A stretch of 64,000 nt of DNA from Prosapia bicincta (taxonomy: Eukaryota > Arthropoda > Insecta > Hemiptera > Cercopidae), in the NCBI GenBank assembly GCA_036971475.1, contig JBAIZL010000002.1, positions 354,266,582-354,330,581 of the forward strand, in the 5' to 3' direction. Numbering within the stretch: position 1 is the first letter of the stretch; each line of letters begins with the position of its first letter. Of the stretch, positions 36,709-47,721 are shown piece after piece. The notes under the pieces were generated by a model. That model saw only the letters and a list, made by a program, of their open reading frames with translations, ran no database searches and had not been told where the DNA came from. A program made the position numbers and the translations under genes.

Positions 36709-36752
36709 AAGCGACATTTCGGTTTCATAGTTTGGAACGACGACTGGTGGAG
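36709..36752 (+). CDS. Candidate alternative exon, D2 copy A (44 nt)
   Basis: Bounded by TTTTTTCAG before and GTGAGC after. The exon starts with AA completing a codon, then reads ATFRFHSLERRLVE and ends on a full codon (phase 1 to 0). That end phase fits the exon at 47722, giving RRLVE then IAEMNIYLR. The D2 copy B exon differs at seven bases: four at third positions in this frame (three synonymous) and three at first positions (R/C, F/L, S/G with one third-position change). No stop or splice-site damage occurs. Family unknown. Exon identity is similar to that of the flanking intron, so selection is not demonstrated. Confidence 0.45.
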
Positions 36753-36805
36753 GTGAGCAATGATTTTACCTCTAACTAAATAAGTTTAGGAACCAAGCAA
36801 GCTTT

Positions 36806-37924
36806 TGTAACACTCTTAAAAATAAGGTGTTACATATAAATTCATTTATATATTTAATTTTTAATTTAATAATTATATCGTCCCAATATTAAAGAATATT
36901 TTTGTTTTATTGGTGCACATTGTAAAGCTAGCGTAGGTGGTGAGCGCTGCTAGCGGGCGAAATAGAAAAATATCGTACGAGTTAGTAACTTAAGGGTAAT
37001 AAGCACATCACGCCATGTGACGTAAACATGGTCTGATATCGCCTGATCTGAAGCACAAATCAAAAAATTCAAAATAATAAGTAAGGGTGGGAAATTCCTT
37101 TGGCGTATTCTTGCAAAGACCCCACTTCACTAAAAGTCTTAGAACGAGACGGGCGTGATGGCATTTTCGGACATAACCTAGAAATTTGTAAGCTTCCAGT
37201 ATTCAAATTTTAAGATGTCAAGGCCGGTACCAAATTCTATAAAAGCAACTAAAGAAGAAGTCAGAAGCGATTGTTTATGTGTTTCAAATGAGTAAAAATC
37301 TGTATTTTTTGTTGTTTAAGAGCGCTAATTGCAAAAGCTGTGTGTAGTGATTTGTGTGCAAAAGCCATGTGCAATATTCAATCATATGTGTTATAGTGTT
37401 TATCAAGTAATGTGCACAACCTGGTACGTTTTAGATAATAATAAAGAAAATGTATTTTAATGTTAACTAAGTTGAGTTTTAATTGATAAAATAAATAACA
37501 CAAGAACGGTAGAAATCGTCTTTGAATATTCCCTTCTAAATTAAATTGGAAAACTTAAGTTACTACCTTCTCGATATATATAAATTTGAAAAGATAATAA
37601 ATAATTTAAAAAATGTATGGAATATTTAGTAGTAATTAAAAGTTAATTACTCGACACATTTGTGTCCTTTGTTCTTTTGTAATTTGTCATTGATTAATAA
37701 ATTGTCTAACGTTGTATTTTAAGGCTTTAAATTATGATTTCAAGTAACCTAGTTCTACCTTCAAGATAGGAAGACCGCCATAGACAAACAGTAATTGCCT
37801 AAGATTTGTCGTTAGAACTAGAGCCCTGGTAAGTAATTAATTATATTGGTAATTAAGTAAATAATAACACATTTTCAAATAAAGGTAAAACTTATCCGAG
37901 GTAAAAAGGACTGGAACCGTTACA
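36806..37924. mobile_element. Solo LTR, 1119 bp, with 4-bp target duplication
   Basis: Starts TGTAACACTC and ends GGAACCGTTACA, so it has TG...CA ends with a perfect 6-bp inverted repeat TGTAAC/GTTACA. It is flanked by CTTT (36802-36805) and CTCT (37925-37928). D2 copy B has a single CTCT at 45791-45794 in otherwise matching sequence, an empty site. TATAAAAG lies near 37239 and AATAAAG near 37440, plausible promoter and poly(A) signals. No internal retroelement genes remain, so recombination between two LTRs is inferred. The 4-bp duplication fits Ty3/gypsy more than Ty1/copia. Confidence 0.8.
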
Positions 37925-38904
37925 CTCTCTTAGCTTGTATGGGAGCACACCAGGCCGGAGACTCTATATCTTGCCGTATACGTGTATAGACTAGCTTTGA
38001 GCATTATTGCCTTTAGTAGCTCCTAGCTGTTTAGGATGTACTCTTGCGACTTTTCTGTGATGCAATTACAACCTGTGGGATATGGCCCAACCTGTGGGAA
38101 ATAGATATAGTCTAAGCACAGTAGTAATTACAATATTAAACACAATATAGAAACAAATCTTTTTAAAGTCATTCCTACTGAGGTTAACAAAGAAAGATTT
38201 TAATCTAGTTATTTTTTAATTTATAGTGAAAAATTATTATAAATATATTCATGGATATGTTTGAATGACAATATTAAGTGGCAAAATAGAAATCGAATTT
38301 CCATGCAATTTTTCGTTTCCTTCTCTATACAGTATATGATGATGGACTATGATTTTTGTTTGGTTACTTTTTATTTGATTTATTTTTTTTAGTTTCTAAT
38401 TTATGAAGCTGATGGTGGTCTCTAACTTCTCATTCTATCCATCTCTTGTAATGCTTCATTATTGCAAGGAACCTTTCCCTTATAATTGCATATACATTCT
38501 ATGTATTGAATTTCCAGCTATGAGATTGTTACCTCAATGCCTAGGTACTGAATTTCAAACACGGAGTCATTCAGTTTAAACGCGTCCAAGACATCACCTT
38601 TTACAAATTTAATAATTAAATAAATATTTGGAAAAATTGTATTAACATCAATTGCCATCCACTAAGGGTTGATGAATAATAAAGTATTTTTAATAAAAAG
38701 ACAGTCTTCGTCATGGCCCAGTATCTCTGATGAATTCATCTAAACTCATTAGTTCAGTAAATCGTCTAAACCATAACTATTTTGTCCAAACTGGTGTAAG
38801 TATAGTAAAGTGTACATGTTATATTAGCTATACTCACTGACGACGACTTAGCCATCTTATCTCACTGAAGAATTAATTATTGACAGTGTGTTGGTGTTCG
38901 TTAG

Positions 38905-39170
38905 TACAGCCTCGTCTTATCCGAACTTCTCTTCACCAAAACCGGACCTAAATAAGCCAATTTGGGCTGTTCCGTGATTTTTACAAAAGACAGTAAACGT
39001 GGGGGAGGAGCGGGAGGTTTTTTTATTAGAAAATATAACCACTGTGATATTTTACAGTAGAAAAGGTTTTATGTGGTTTAACTTGAACATATATACTTTA
39101 TGATAATTAGCATGGCTCATCTGAAAAGGTTCCGCCCCCATTATTTCGGATAAGAGCGAGTTTTATTGTA
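38905..39170. mobile_element. pogo/Tigger-like MITE, D2 copy A
   Basis: Terminal inverted repeats TACAGCCTCGTCTTATCCGA and, at the right, TTCGGATAAGAGCGAG followed by TTTTATTGTA, with TA at each end. The CTTATCCGAA core in inverted orientation and TA duplication fit pogo-type elements. Non-coding. Confidence 0.7.
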
Positions 39171-39404
39171 ATTAGTTATTACGTTCTCTCCCTGTAACGC
39201 TCCGCGATGATCGCAACACCTGATCAGAGCATAGCATAGGTTTACAGTTCGAGACAATTTGCAACCTTTGTAAGAACTTGAGTGTCGTTTGGCATTAATA
39301 TGAACATATGATGTTAGTATTATATTTTATATTGAACGGGAGAAGAGTGTTGTAAAGTGTAACGGAGTGAAGATCGTGTTTTTGGAAAATTTTATTATGC
39401 CAAT

Positions 39405-39653
39405 CAGGAGCGTAGTCAGGGCAATGGATTGGAGGGGGGCACAACCCGAAGGGTCAGGTGGTGGAACTCCCCAGAGGATATTTTTAATATCTTTATCTCT
39501 AGAAATCATATATATTTTTATTTTGGCACCTACAAATACAGAATTGTTTGGTTGTCGGGAAGCTGTTTTGCTAAAAACTGGCGCTGTTTTATAGGTTATT
39601 GTTGTTTGCTAATACTATTTGGTTTGGGGGGGCACTTGCCCCCTGGCTACGCT
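39405..39653. mobile_element. hAT-like MITE, D2 copy A (damaged right end)
   Basis: Left end CAGGAGCGTAGTCAGGGCAA and right end CCCCCTGGCTACGCT form inverted repeats. The last few bases and the right target duplication are lost. The intact counterpart in copy B (47295-47549) has an 8-bp target duplication. Short open frames inside are not genes. Confidence 0.7.
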
Positions 39654-39682
39654 ATCTCAATTTTCTGTAAATCTGACGTTTT

Positions 39683-39877
39683 GTGTTAGAAAATGCTTTT
39701 ATAAATGATCTTAGCGTTTTGACCTGCCTTGGAACAGGGTTCTTCTCGGCCGCCGGAGACTATACGAAGACTGAAGGGGAAGAACCTGATAAGTCAGATT
39801 TTGCCGAAAAACTTAATAAAAATCAAACTATAAAATCTTTATCAAAATTATTTAATAATGATATGAATGTCTTGTGA
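39683..39877 (+). other. Unrecognised open frame or possible terminal exon
   Basis: The stretch from 39738 reads GFFSAAGDYTKTEGEEPDKS and continues with a K/N-rich tail to a TGA at 39875-39877. Its composition is more protein-like than nearby frames. A possible acceptor (GGAACAG|GGTTC) would enter with GG, which could complete TGG after the one-base overhang of the 35179 exon. That link is speculation; no poly(A) signal or homolog was identified. It starts just beyond the end of D2 copy A. Confidence 0.25.
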
Positions 39878-42565
39878 ATATAAAGTTGTGTATATGTAAT
39901 ATTGGGCTATTGTCACTGTGTATCTAAACGCACATATTTTTATTAGGAAATGTTATGCTAGACAAGGGGAAACCTGATTTGTCCTAGACTTACAGGATCT
40001 TCCCCTGAAACAAAGGATATTAAAAGTCTTATTGCATGGAAGGAAACGATTTATTGTACTAAACCATTTACAATTACACCTTTAACTTTGGAAAGGCAGG
40101 TTAGTGAAATACTCCTGGACTTTTGGGCAACCAAAGAATTTCAAGGCTGTAGTGGCTGCTACGAGACTGGAAACATTTTATATTGTCATGTACCTTTGTA
40201 ATACGTTCCTGATCTAATCTAAGAAGTCGATTCTTGTGAACATCTCGAAGATCCCTTGAAGGGTCAGGCCCACTTTTCCATTCTACAACAGAGGATTTTA
40301 TTTACCCCGTCCGATGCCATGAATTGACATTATATATTGTCTGCATACTTTAATTTCAGTTTCGGTTTAGTCAATAACGCAAACTTTAACATAATTTGTT
40401 AATGTGTGAAATCAAAGGTTTTTACAATGACGTCGGTCGCCGGTTTGATGAGACTGTAGCTTCACCTAATCTACCCCGTTCCTGTATCTTCCGGTATTGC
40501 TTAAGCGTAGTTTCCACTGCCTGATTGCCATCACTGGTCACTATATCATCCATTGTGGTAAACCACATTATGTATTGTTATTTAAAAACACTAAGATACA
40601 CACTGACGACCAAAAGCTATAGAACACATCTCACCAAGTCTACAGAACGTCAGGACTTGTCAGGTTCTTCCTCTTTACGTCAATATTAAAAGTGCCAATA
40701 ACTCGTGACCTATCAGGGTCTTCTCTTTATAAAATAAACTATAAAAAAGCTCCATATTATGCGCAATATTTGAGCAAATTACCTGAGAAATAAAAAAATG
40801 GACTTATCAGGGTTTTCCCCATTTGTCTTCATATGTCGTACGCCCTTTTTCAACATCCCTAAAAAGAAAACGAAATTATATGCGTTGTCTTTAATTGGAA
40901 AACGTATAGTGCGCATGCGCCGTATATAAATTAACTACCAAGATTGACCAATAAATAAGTGTTATTTATACAGTTTTTAGTTTTATTTGTGCCTGAAGTA
41001 TTAGAAGTATTAGTTAAATACCAAATTAAAATGCTAATAATATTTAAATGCACAATAAAATAAGGCTTCAGGAATATCCTTTAATAATACAGAGTTGTTG
41101 AGTTTGCGTCATAAAGTAAAAAGCACGCATTTAGTTAACTTGACGGATTGTGGGAATGTTACATCCGAGTTGATGTCTCCCCTGTTGTTGATGTTCTTGG
41201 CTCCCGTTAACGAAATTCTGGGGGGGCCCGCTGAGTATTGTATTGGGCTTCTTATTCCTTGTAGTCTCAAAAATATAACTAGCTTGTGAATCTGTATGTA
41301 AATAAAAATGGTTTTCGAATCTCTTCATTGGTTAGTCTAGATTTACCGCAAAATTAACAGTACTGAAACTGAATCAGCTGTAGTTGCCTTACTGATCATC
41401 TGTGCCGACTTTTGTTTGTCACAACGTACTCGTTTTGACGTATTCAATTTCAGGTTAGTTTTTTCTGGCATGGTGCTAACTATTGCAGAGAAATCTTTTA
41501 TCGTATAGCAATATTTTCCCTTATTTAGAATTGGACTGCTTTTGACAACATTGGTTTTCTTTCAAGAAACTTCTGGCAACCACTTCTTCTCCCTTAGAAC
41601 CAACTTTCCTTACACATTCTACCTCCTAGAACTCACTTCCTAGAAAAAGATAACTATCACTTTTCCAAAATCATTGGCGCCGCTGCCGACTATTTTAAAC
41701 ACTTACATTGTACTCTAAGACTGCCCGTGGTGGATGGACCATTGCAAATTCGATCAGGTGCCATTTTAAGGTTTATATTGTACGACTTTTTTATTCTGCT
41801 ATCAAGGCTATTCGTTGTGGGAAAAAATATAAATTGTATTCTATAACATTTGAAAGATTGTAGCCGTTCCCTATAAGTTCTTTTCCGACCCAATGTGGTT
41901 AGAAAATCCCCTCATTATGTGCTCAGTTCTCTCATTACTAACTACCATTTCTCCTGAGGTCCTGGGAATCCTTCTTTAGGTCGTGCTAAGCGCTTCTGCT
42001 CCAGGTTTTCGCCAATGCTTCGGCCACAAAGCCGTCCTCTGGCTATAAAAATGAAACTGATTGGTCAAGTTTAATTTACAGAAAATAATAAAATTGTATC
42101 AATTACAATAATAATGGTAGGACGATCTAAAAAGTTTACAATTTATTTTAGAGAAAGAAACGTATTTCGTTAAATTTTATTTTAAAGTGCAATATGTGCG
42201 ATAGCATTGGAGAAATGTAGTGAATAATTATTTTGTTCAAAACCGATTTCATCCATACTTTGATTCTGAACCAAATTTTCGTTGGCCTCGGTGCAATAAT
42301 TAATGATTTTGTTACTTCAGTTTCTCGAATGTAAAAGGATTTGATATAATAAACTATTTTTACAGATAAAATTTTCCAATTATAAAAATGTAAAACAAAT
42401 AATTGAATTGTTAGCTTGTAATACAACCAAACTGTGTTGTCAAATTCACTACAATGTAATGTCTAGAGTAAAAAAACTAAAGGAAAAATGTCTAGATGGC
42501 CACAGGCAACTATAGTAGCAAAATCTTATCACTACGATCTAGATTTTGGACTGCAAGGGAATAGT
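39878..42565. other. Long spacer, no gene recognised
   Basis: Several short frames (41095-41289 plus, 41690-41893 minus, 42148-42426 minus) lack motifs. If the exons at 36709, 45698 and 47722 belong to one gene, this is intron. No tandem repeat was seen. Confidence 0.45.
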
Positions 42566-42703
42566 AGACTTTCACCGGTGCAGGACCTCCATAAACGGGA
42601 ATGCGCAACCTTTAACTCGGTTCCTTGAGAGGAGAGAGAATGTAGGGGAAGCTGTGAGCCACAATGTAATAAGAGAAACTGTATCAACAATACCCGTAGA
42701 AAC

Positions 42704-42765
42704 CAGTGGCCTTGTGGTTAAAGTACAGGCATACTAATCGTAAGTTCCGGGTTCAAATCGCGAAC
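42704..42765 (+). mobile_element. tRNA-related SINE-like sequence
   Basis: Contains an A-box-like TGGCCTTGTGG near 42705 and a B-box-like GGGTTCAAATC near 42747-42757, about 40 bp apart as in RNA polymerase III internal promoters. The T-arm stem is imperfect and the acceptor stem does not pair, so it is not a functional tRNA gene. A T-rich run follows. Confidence 0.45.
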
Positions 42766-42939
42766 TTCCATTTTAATTTTTTTTTGAAACATTCTAGTTT
42801 TAATGAATCGTATTTGTTGTGATAGGTTAGGTTAGGTAGGTATTATAAAAAGTTTATAAATGTCTTTTGAATAAAAATGGCAAAGTTAAATTTAATTTTT
42901 ACATAGTGAGTTTTCTTCCTTTTATACCTACATTAAAAT

Positions 42940-43255
42940 TTGCATACGAAGTATCCAGTCAGGATAGATTTGGTAATAATTTTATTCAACATTACTATCT
43001 ATTTTTATTAAAATATAGTACGAATAATCCAGTCAGGATAGATTTGGTAATAATTTTATTCAACATTACTATCTATTTGTATTAAAATATACGTACGAAG
43101 TATCCAGTCAGGATAGATTTGGTAATAATTTTATTCAACATTAATATCTACCTTTATTAAAGTACACGTACGAAGTATCCAGTCAGGATAGATTAGGTAA
43201 TAATTTTATTCAACATTAATATCTACCTTTATTAAAGTATACCTACAAAGTATAA
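42940..43255. repeat. 75-bp minisatellite, about four units
   Basis: CAGTCAGGATAGATTTGGTA begins at 42956, 43030, 43105 and 43180 (one unit with TTAGG for TTTGG). Units are nearly identical, so the array is young. Confidence 0.95.
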
Positions 43256-43340
43256 TACTTCCCCCTATGCTGCAGTTAACTCTACATCTGTGACGTCACG
43301 CGTATGCGCGTTGATGGAGTTCCTGCACCGGTGAAGATCT

Positions 43341-44850
43341 AGTGAGGTGCAGTACCTGGGAGTTACTCTGGCCAGGAAACTCACCTGGAACCCACATCTT
43401 GAGAGGACAGTTAACAGGGCCAAATGGGCACTGATGACAGGGAGAAGAATGGTGGGTAAGAAATGGGGACTGAGGCCATCAATGATGCACTGGATGTATC
43501 TGAGGGTGATAAGACCTATGATTACCTGTGGAGCTCTGGTGTGGTGGACAAAGACCAACCAGGCACAGACAAGAGCTCAACTGAGCTCTATCCAGAGATT
43601 GGCTTGTCTGTGCACACTGGGAGCGATGTCAACTACACCTGGTGCAGCAATGGAAGTAATGCTTAACCTCCCCCCCCCCTTGAGCTTGTCCTTAGGGGAG
43701 AGGCAGGCGGCATGGAGATTGCGTAACTCGAACAACTGGGCTAACCTACGAGATGTTTCGGGACATATGAGTAGTGAGTGCTTGATCAAAGTATTCGTCT
43801 TGAAAATGGGCAGCGAACACATTACTCGAACGTTTGCACCTGACTAGGCCCATAAAACTATGATGGAATGGTCAGGGACAGTAACATCGGGAGCTCAGAT
43901 CTGGTACACAGATGGCTCCAAGATGGACTTCGGCACTGGAGCGGGGGTGTATTGTAAAAACCCAACGGCAAAACTAGTTTTTTCCTTGAGGAGGCATACC
44001 ACTGTCTTTCAGGCCGAAATATATGCTATAAATGCCTGTCTGGGAGATATAGCGAGAAGGGGAACACACGGGACCCGGATTGCTATTTTCTCCGACAGTC
44101 AGGCAGCAATTAAAGCACTAAACGGACATGTGGTCACCTCGGCCATAGTCAGGGAGTGCCTAAATCACCTACAAGCCCTGGCAAGGTACAATCAAAGCAA
44201 GATAGGTTGGGTGCCAGGGCATAAAGGAATATTGGGAAATGAAGCCGCAGATGCGCTGGCCAGAGAGGGGTCTTCGACTCCCCTGATTGAACCGGTAGGT
44301 ATTTCCAAATCCATGGTCAAGATTGCAGTACGAAGGTGGATGGCTGGAAGACACTGGGAGCACCGGATGAGGGCTGAAGGTATGCGACACAGTCAGCTAA
44401 CCCTTAGGAAACCCTCCCTGGGGCTGCAGAAGAGTCTCATCTATCTGTCCTGACAGGAATTAAGGATAGCCACAGGTCTACTCACGGGACACTGTGGACT
44501 AAAGAAACATTTGCATAAAATGGGTATCTATAAAGATGAACCAGTGTGCAGTTTATGCGGTCAAGAACTGGAGACTGCCACACGCATCATTTATAGATGC
44601 GAAGCACTTGCCGAAAGGCGCTTCAACCTTTTTGGTGATAGTACAGCTCTGGTGGATGCTGAAGGTAAAACACTAGTCAGGAAACTCCTACACCTGGTAA
44701 GAGGTAAGGGGCTATTTGACTAGATCAGGGAGGTAAGTACAATATACCTTAAGGTAGCAGTGCTTCGGGCAGTGTAAACCCGCTAGCAAGTTGGGAAAAA
44801 AACCCATATGGAAACTATCCAAAAGACTCGGGTGGGGGGGGAGGGTTGTT
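43341..44850 (+). mobile_element. I-like LINE 3' part with RNase H domain
   Basis: One reading frame from about 43347 to 44723 with only two stops (43845-43847 and 44451-44453). It begins in the RT C-terminus (QYLGVTLARKLTWNPHL, then TTPGAAMEVMLNLPP). RNase H follows, with YTDGSK near 43903 carrying the first catalytic Asp, then AEIYAI with Glu, SDSQAAIKAL with Asp, and WVPGHKGILGNEAADALA with the late His and Asp. It ends with a Cys-rich tail (VCSLCGQELETATRIIYRC). All four RNase H acidic positions are present. The 5' part is missing. RNase H plus this tail points to the I superfamily. Fairly recent, given only two stops. Confidence 0.85.
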
Positions 44851-45697
44851 AGCGAAAGGATAGTTTTGGAAAAACTTCTAAAACTAAAATGAAAAGAAGT
44901 AAACTCGCTAAACAAAAGTAGTAGGGGATATTAAATAAGGAAGTTAATCAAAAAGTAAGTGATATTAGTGAGGGGATATAAAGTTTACGTACTGTATTGA
45001 AGCATTTCGAGAATAGAAGAAGTGAAGTAAAATAAGAGAAATTTCATTAAGTGGCTGGGCGATCAAGTGAAGTGAAACAAGAAACCATGCTAGAGATAAT
45101 TCGCTAACAACTAATCCTATTAAGTTATCTTAAATTCAAAGCCAACTCTTTAAAGTAAACAATATTAGGTTTGAAAACATTTCATTAATTTCTTTCAGAA
45201 ATAATTTCAAATATAAATTTTATCAAACCAAGTGCAGTAATCTATGCACGCCTCAAGATAAAAAAGTGCAATTTTATAAGATTTTATTAGTAGAGAGTAT
45301 TATTATAGGAGTTTTGATGCATATAATCAATTTAGAGATTGACAATTTAATTTATGTATAACTACTTTTATATGTTACAACTTTGAACTCAAAATTAAAG
45401 TAAATCTGTCATATTAAAGAACAATTAGCTGTGTATTAATTTGTTTCCTTCAGAGTCACATATCCTGTAGTAGCCTACATCTTAAGTATTCTTCAATACT
45501 CATGTAAGCATTTCTACACAACTTCTAATAGACATTGCATAGGAAAGGTTATTGTAAATAATTTTATTTTTATTTTCAGACCTAAATATCCATTTATCTA
45601 TTTAATTACCACCTATGTTTCTGAATATCTATCTAATATTATCTATTTATCATGTTCACTACACTAAATGTTTACAAATCACAATGTCTTTTTTCAG

Positions 45698-45741
45698 AAG
45701 CTACATTTTGCCTTCATGGTTTGGAACGACGTCTTGTGGAG
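45698..45741 (+). CDS. Candidate alternative exon, D2 copy B (44 nt)
   Basis: Same length and splice signals as the copy A exon (TTTTTCAG before, GTGAGC after), and same phases, 1 to 0. It reads ATFCLHGLERRLVE. Because the exon ends in phase 0 and its sibling starts in phase 1, including both would shift the frame, so use of one or the other is predicted. It joins the 47722 exon in frame. Function and family unknown. Confidence 0.45.
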
Positions 45742-46810
45742 GTGAGCAAACATTTTACTTTAAACTAAATAAGTTTAGGAACACAGCAAGCTCTCTCAGC
45801 TTGTATGGGAGCACACCAAGCCGGAGATTCTTTATCTTGTCTTATACTTTTATAGACTAGTCTTGAGTCTTATTGTCTTTAGTAGCTCCTAGCTGTGTAG
45901 GATGTACTCTTGCGACTTATCTGTGACGCAATTACAACCTGTGGGATATTGCCACATGCCACCGAAATAGATATAATCTTAGTACAGTAGTAAAAATTAT
46001 ATTAGAAACAATATAGAAAAAAAAAATTAAGTCATTCCTACTGAGACAAAGAAAGATTTTAATTTAGTTAATTTTTTAAATTTAGAATTAAAATTATTAT
46101 AAATATATACATAGATATGTTTGAAACACAATATTAAGTGGCAAAATATAAATCGAAGTTCCTTGCAATTTTTCATTTCCTTCGTATACAGTATATGGTG
46201 ATGGACTATAAATTTTGTTTGTTACTGTTTATTTGCATTCTTTTTATTTAGTTTCTAATTTATGAAACTGATGGTGGTCTATAACTTCTGATTCTATCCA
46301 TCTCATGTAATGCTTTATTATTGCAAGGAACCTTTTTCTTATAATTGAATATACATCCTATGTATTGCATTTCTCGCTATGGGAATGTTATCTCAATGCC
46401 TAAGTGCTGGATTTCAAACACGTAGTCATTCAGTTTAAACGCGTTCAAACATCAAGTTTTACAAATTTAATTATTTAATGAAAATTTGAAAAAACTGTAT
46501 TAACATCAATTGCCATCCACTAGCTATTGAAAAAAATATTTCATTGGTTGATTAAAAAAGGATTTTTAATAAAATGACAGTCTTCATCATAGGCGAGTAT
46601 CTCTGATGAATTCATCTAAACTCATTAATTCAGTGAATAGTCTAAGCTATAACTAATCTGTCTAAACTGGTGTAAATATAGTGTTAGTAAATAGTTATAA
46701 TTTTAACAGTATTCTTGAAGGTAACATGCTATATTAGCTATACTCGCTGACGATGTCTTTGCCATCTTAACTCACTGAAGAATTAATTATTGTGTATTGG
46801 TGTTCGTTAG

Positions 46811-47059
46811 TACAGTCTCGTCTTATCCGAACTTCCTTAACCGAAACCCGGGTTAAATAGGCTGTTCCGTAATTTTTAAGCCAACACGGTAAACGGAGGG
46901 GGGGAGATGCGGGAGGTTTTGTTATAAAATAAAAATACTGTGATATTCAACAGTAGAAAAGGTTTTATGTGGTTTTACTTGAAGTAATATACTTTAGGAT
47001 ACTTAGCATGGATCATCCATACTCCTTCAATATGTCGGATAAGCGGGAGTTTTATTGTA
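46811..47059. mobile_element. pogo/Tigger-like MITE, D2 copy B
   Basis: Left end TACAGTCTCGTCTTATCCGA and right end ATGTCGGATAAGCGGGAG then TTTTATTGTA. It is the paralog of 38905-39170, so it was in place before the duplication. Confidence 0.7.
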
Positions 47060-47294
47060 TTTCGTTATTACGTTCTCTCCCTGCTACGCTCCGCGATGAT
47101 GGCAACACCTGATCAGAGCATAGCATACTTTTACAGCGCAAGACAATTTGTACCCAGTGTAAGAACTTGAGGGGCACTTGGCATTAACATGAAAATATGA
47201 TGGTTGTGTTATATTTTATATTGTACGGGAGAAGAGTGTTGTAAAGTGTAACGGAGTAAAGATCCTATTTCTTGGAACATTTTAGGATGACAAC

Positions 47295-47549
47295 CAGGAG
47301 CGTAACCAGGGCAATAGTTTGGAGGGGGGGCACAATCCGAAGGGTCAGTTGGCGGAACTCCCCTGAGGAAATTTTGAATATATTTATCTCTAGAAATTAT
47401 ATATTGTGCTATTTTGGCACCCAAAATTACAAAATTGTTGGGTCGTCCGAAAGCTGTTTTACTAAAAACTTGCGCTGTTTTATAGGTTAAACTGTTTTGC
47501 TAATATTATTTAGTTTGCGGGGGGGACTTGCCCTCTGGCTACGCTCCTG
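47295..47549. mobile_element. hAT-like MITE with 8-bp target duplication
   Basis: 255 bp, ends CAGGAGCGTAACCAGGGCAA and TGGCTACGCTCCTG in inverted orientation. It is flanked by ATGACAAC (47287-47294) and ATGACAAT (47550-47557), an 8-bp duplication with one change, which is typical of hAT transposons. G-rich subterminal stretches. No coding content. Confidence 0.85.
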
Positions 47550-47721
47550 ATGACAATTACTTGTTACAGCTTAATCACAATGACTAAAAAGGTTTAACTA
47601 TTTGCATTCACTTAAAAATAATTACTTCTATACGAGCATTTAAAACCATTACATACATGTGCTTTAAAAAGCTGTTGATCTGCATTTAAATTTATTTTTA
47701 ATATTTATTTTCTATTCACAG

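Larger units (their letters stand above)
35895..39653 (+). repeat. Segmental duplication D2, copy A
   Basis: Direct duplicate of 44855-47549, about 9 kb away. Shared landmarks in order: GTGATATTAGT, TGGCTGGGCGATCAAGTGAA, a 44-nt exon, GGAGCACACCA, TTGCCATCCACTA, a pogo-like MITE and a hAT-like MITE. Copy A carries an extra 1.1 kb that is a solo LTR. The right end of homology coincides with the end of the hAT-like MITE. Confidence 0.9.
42566..43340. repeat. Inverted-repeat-bounded block holding a SINE-like piece and a minisatellite
   Basis: The arm at 42566-42607 (CTTTCACCGGTGCAGGACCT, then CCATAAACG) is the imperfect reverse complement of 43300-43340 (CGCGTTGATGGAGTTCCTGC, then ACCGGTGAAG). 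About 34 of 40 positions agree by eye. Between the arms lie a tRNA-like sequence and 75-bp tandem repeats. The right arm abuts the 5'-truncated LINE at 43340. Whether this is one mobile unit or two insertions of related sequence is unknown. Confidence 0.6.
44855..47549 (+). repeat. Segmental duplication D2, copy B
   Basis: Direct copy of 35895-39653 without the solo LTR. It retains the 44-nt exon, the pogo-like MITE and the intact hAT-like MITE. Its left end directly follows the LINE at 43341-44850. Confidence 0.9.

Noticed and set aside
42704..42765. Functional tRNA gene
   Set aside because: A and B boxes are recognisable but the arms do not pair well and no acceptor stem forms; better explained as a SINE or tRNA relic.
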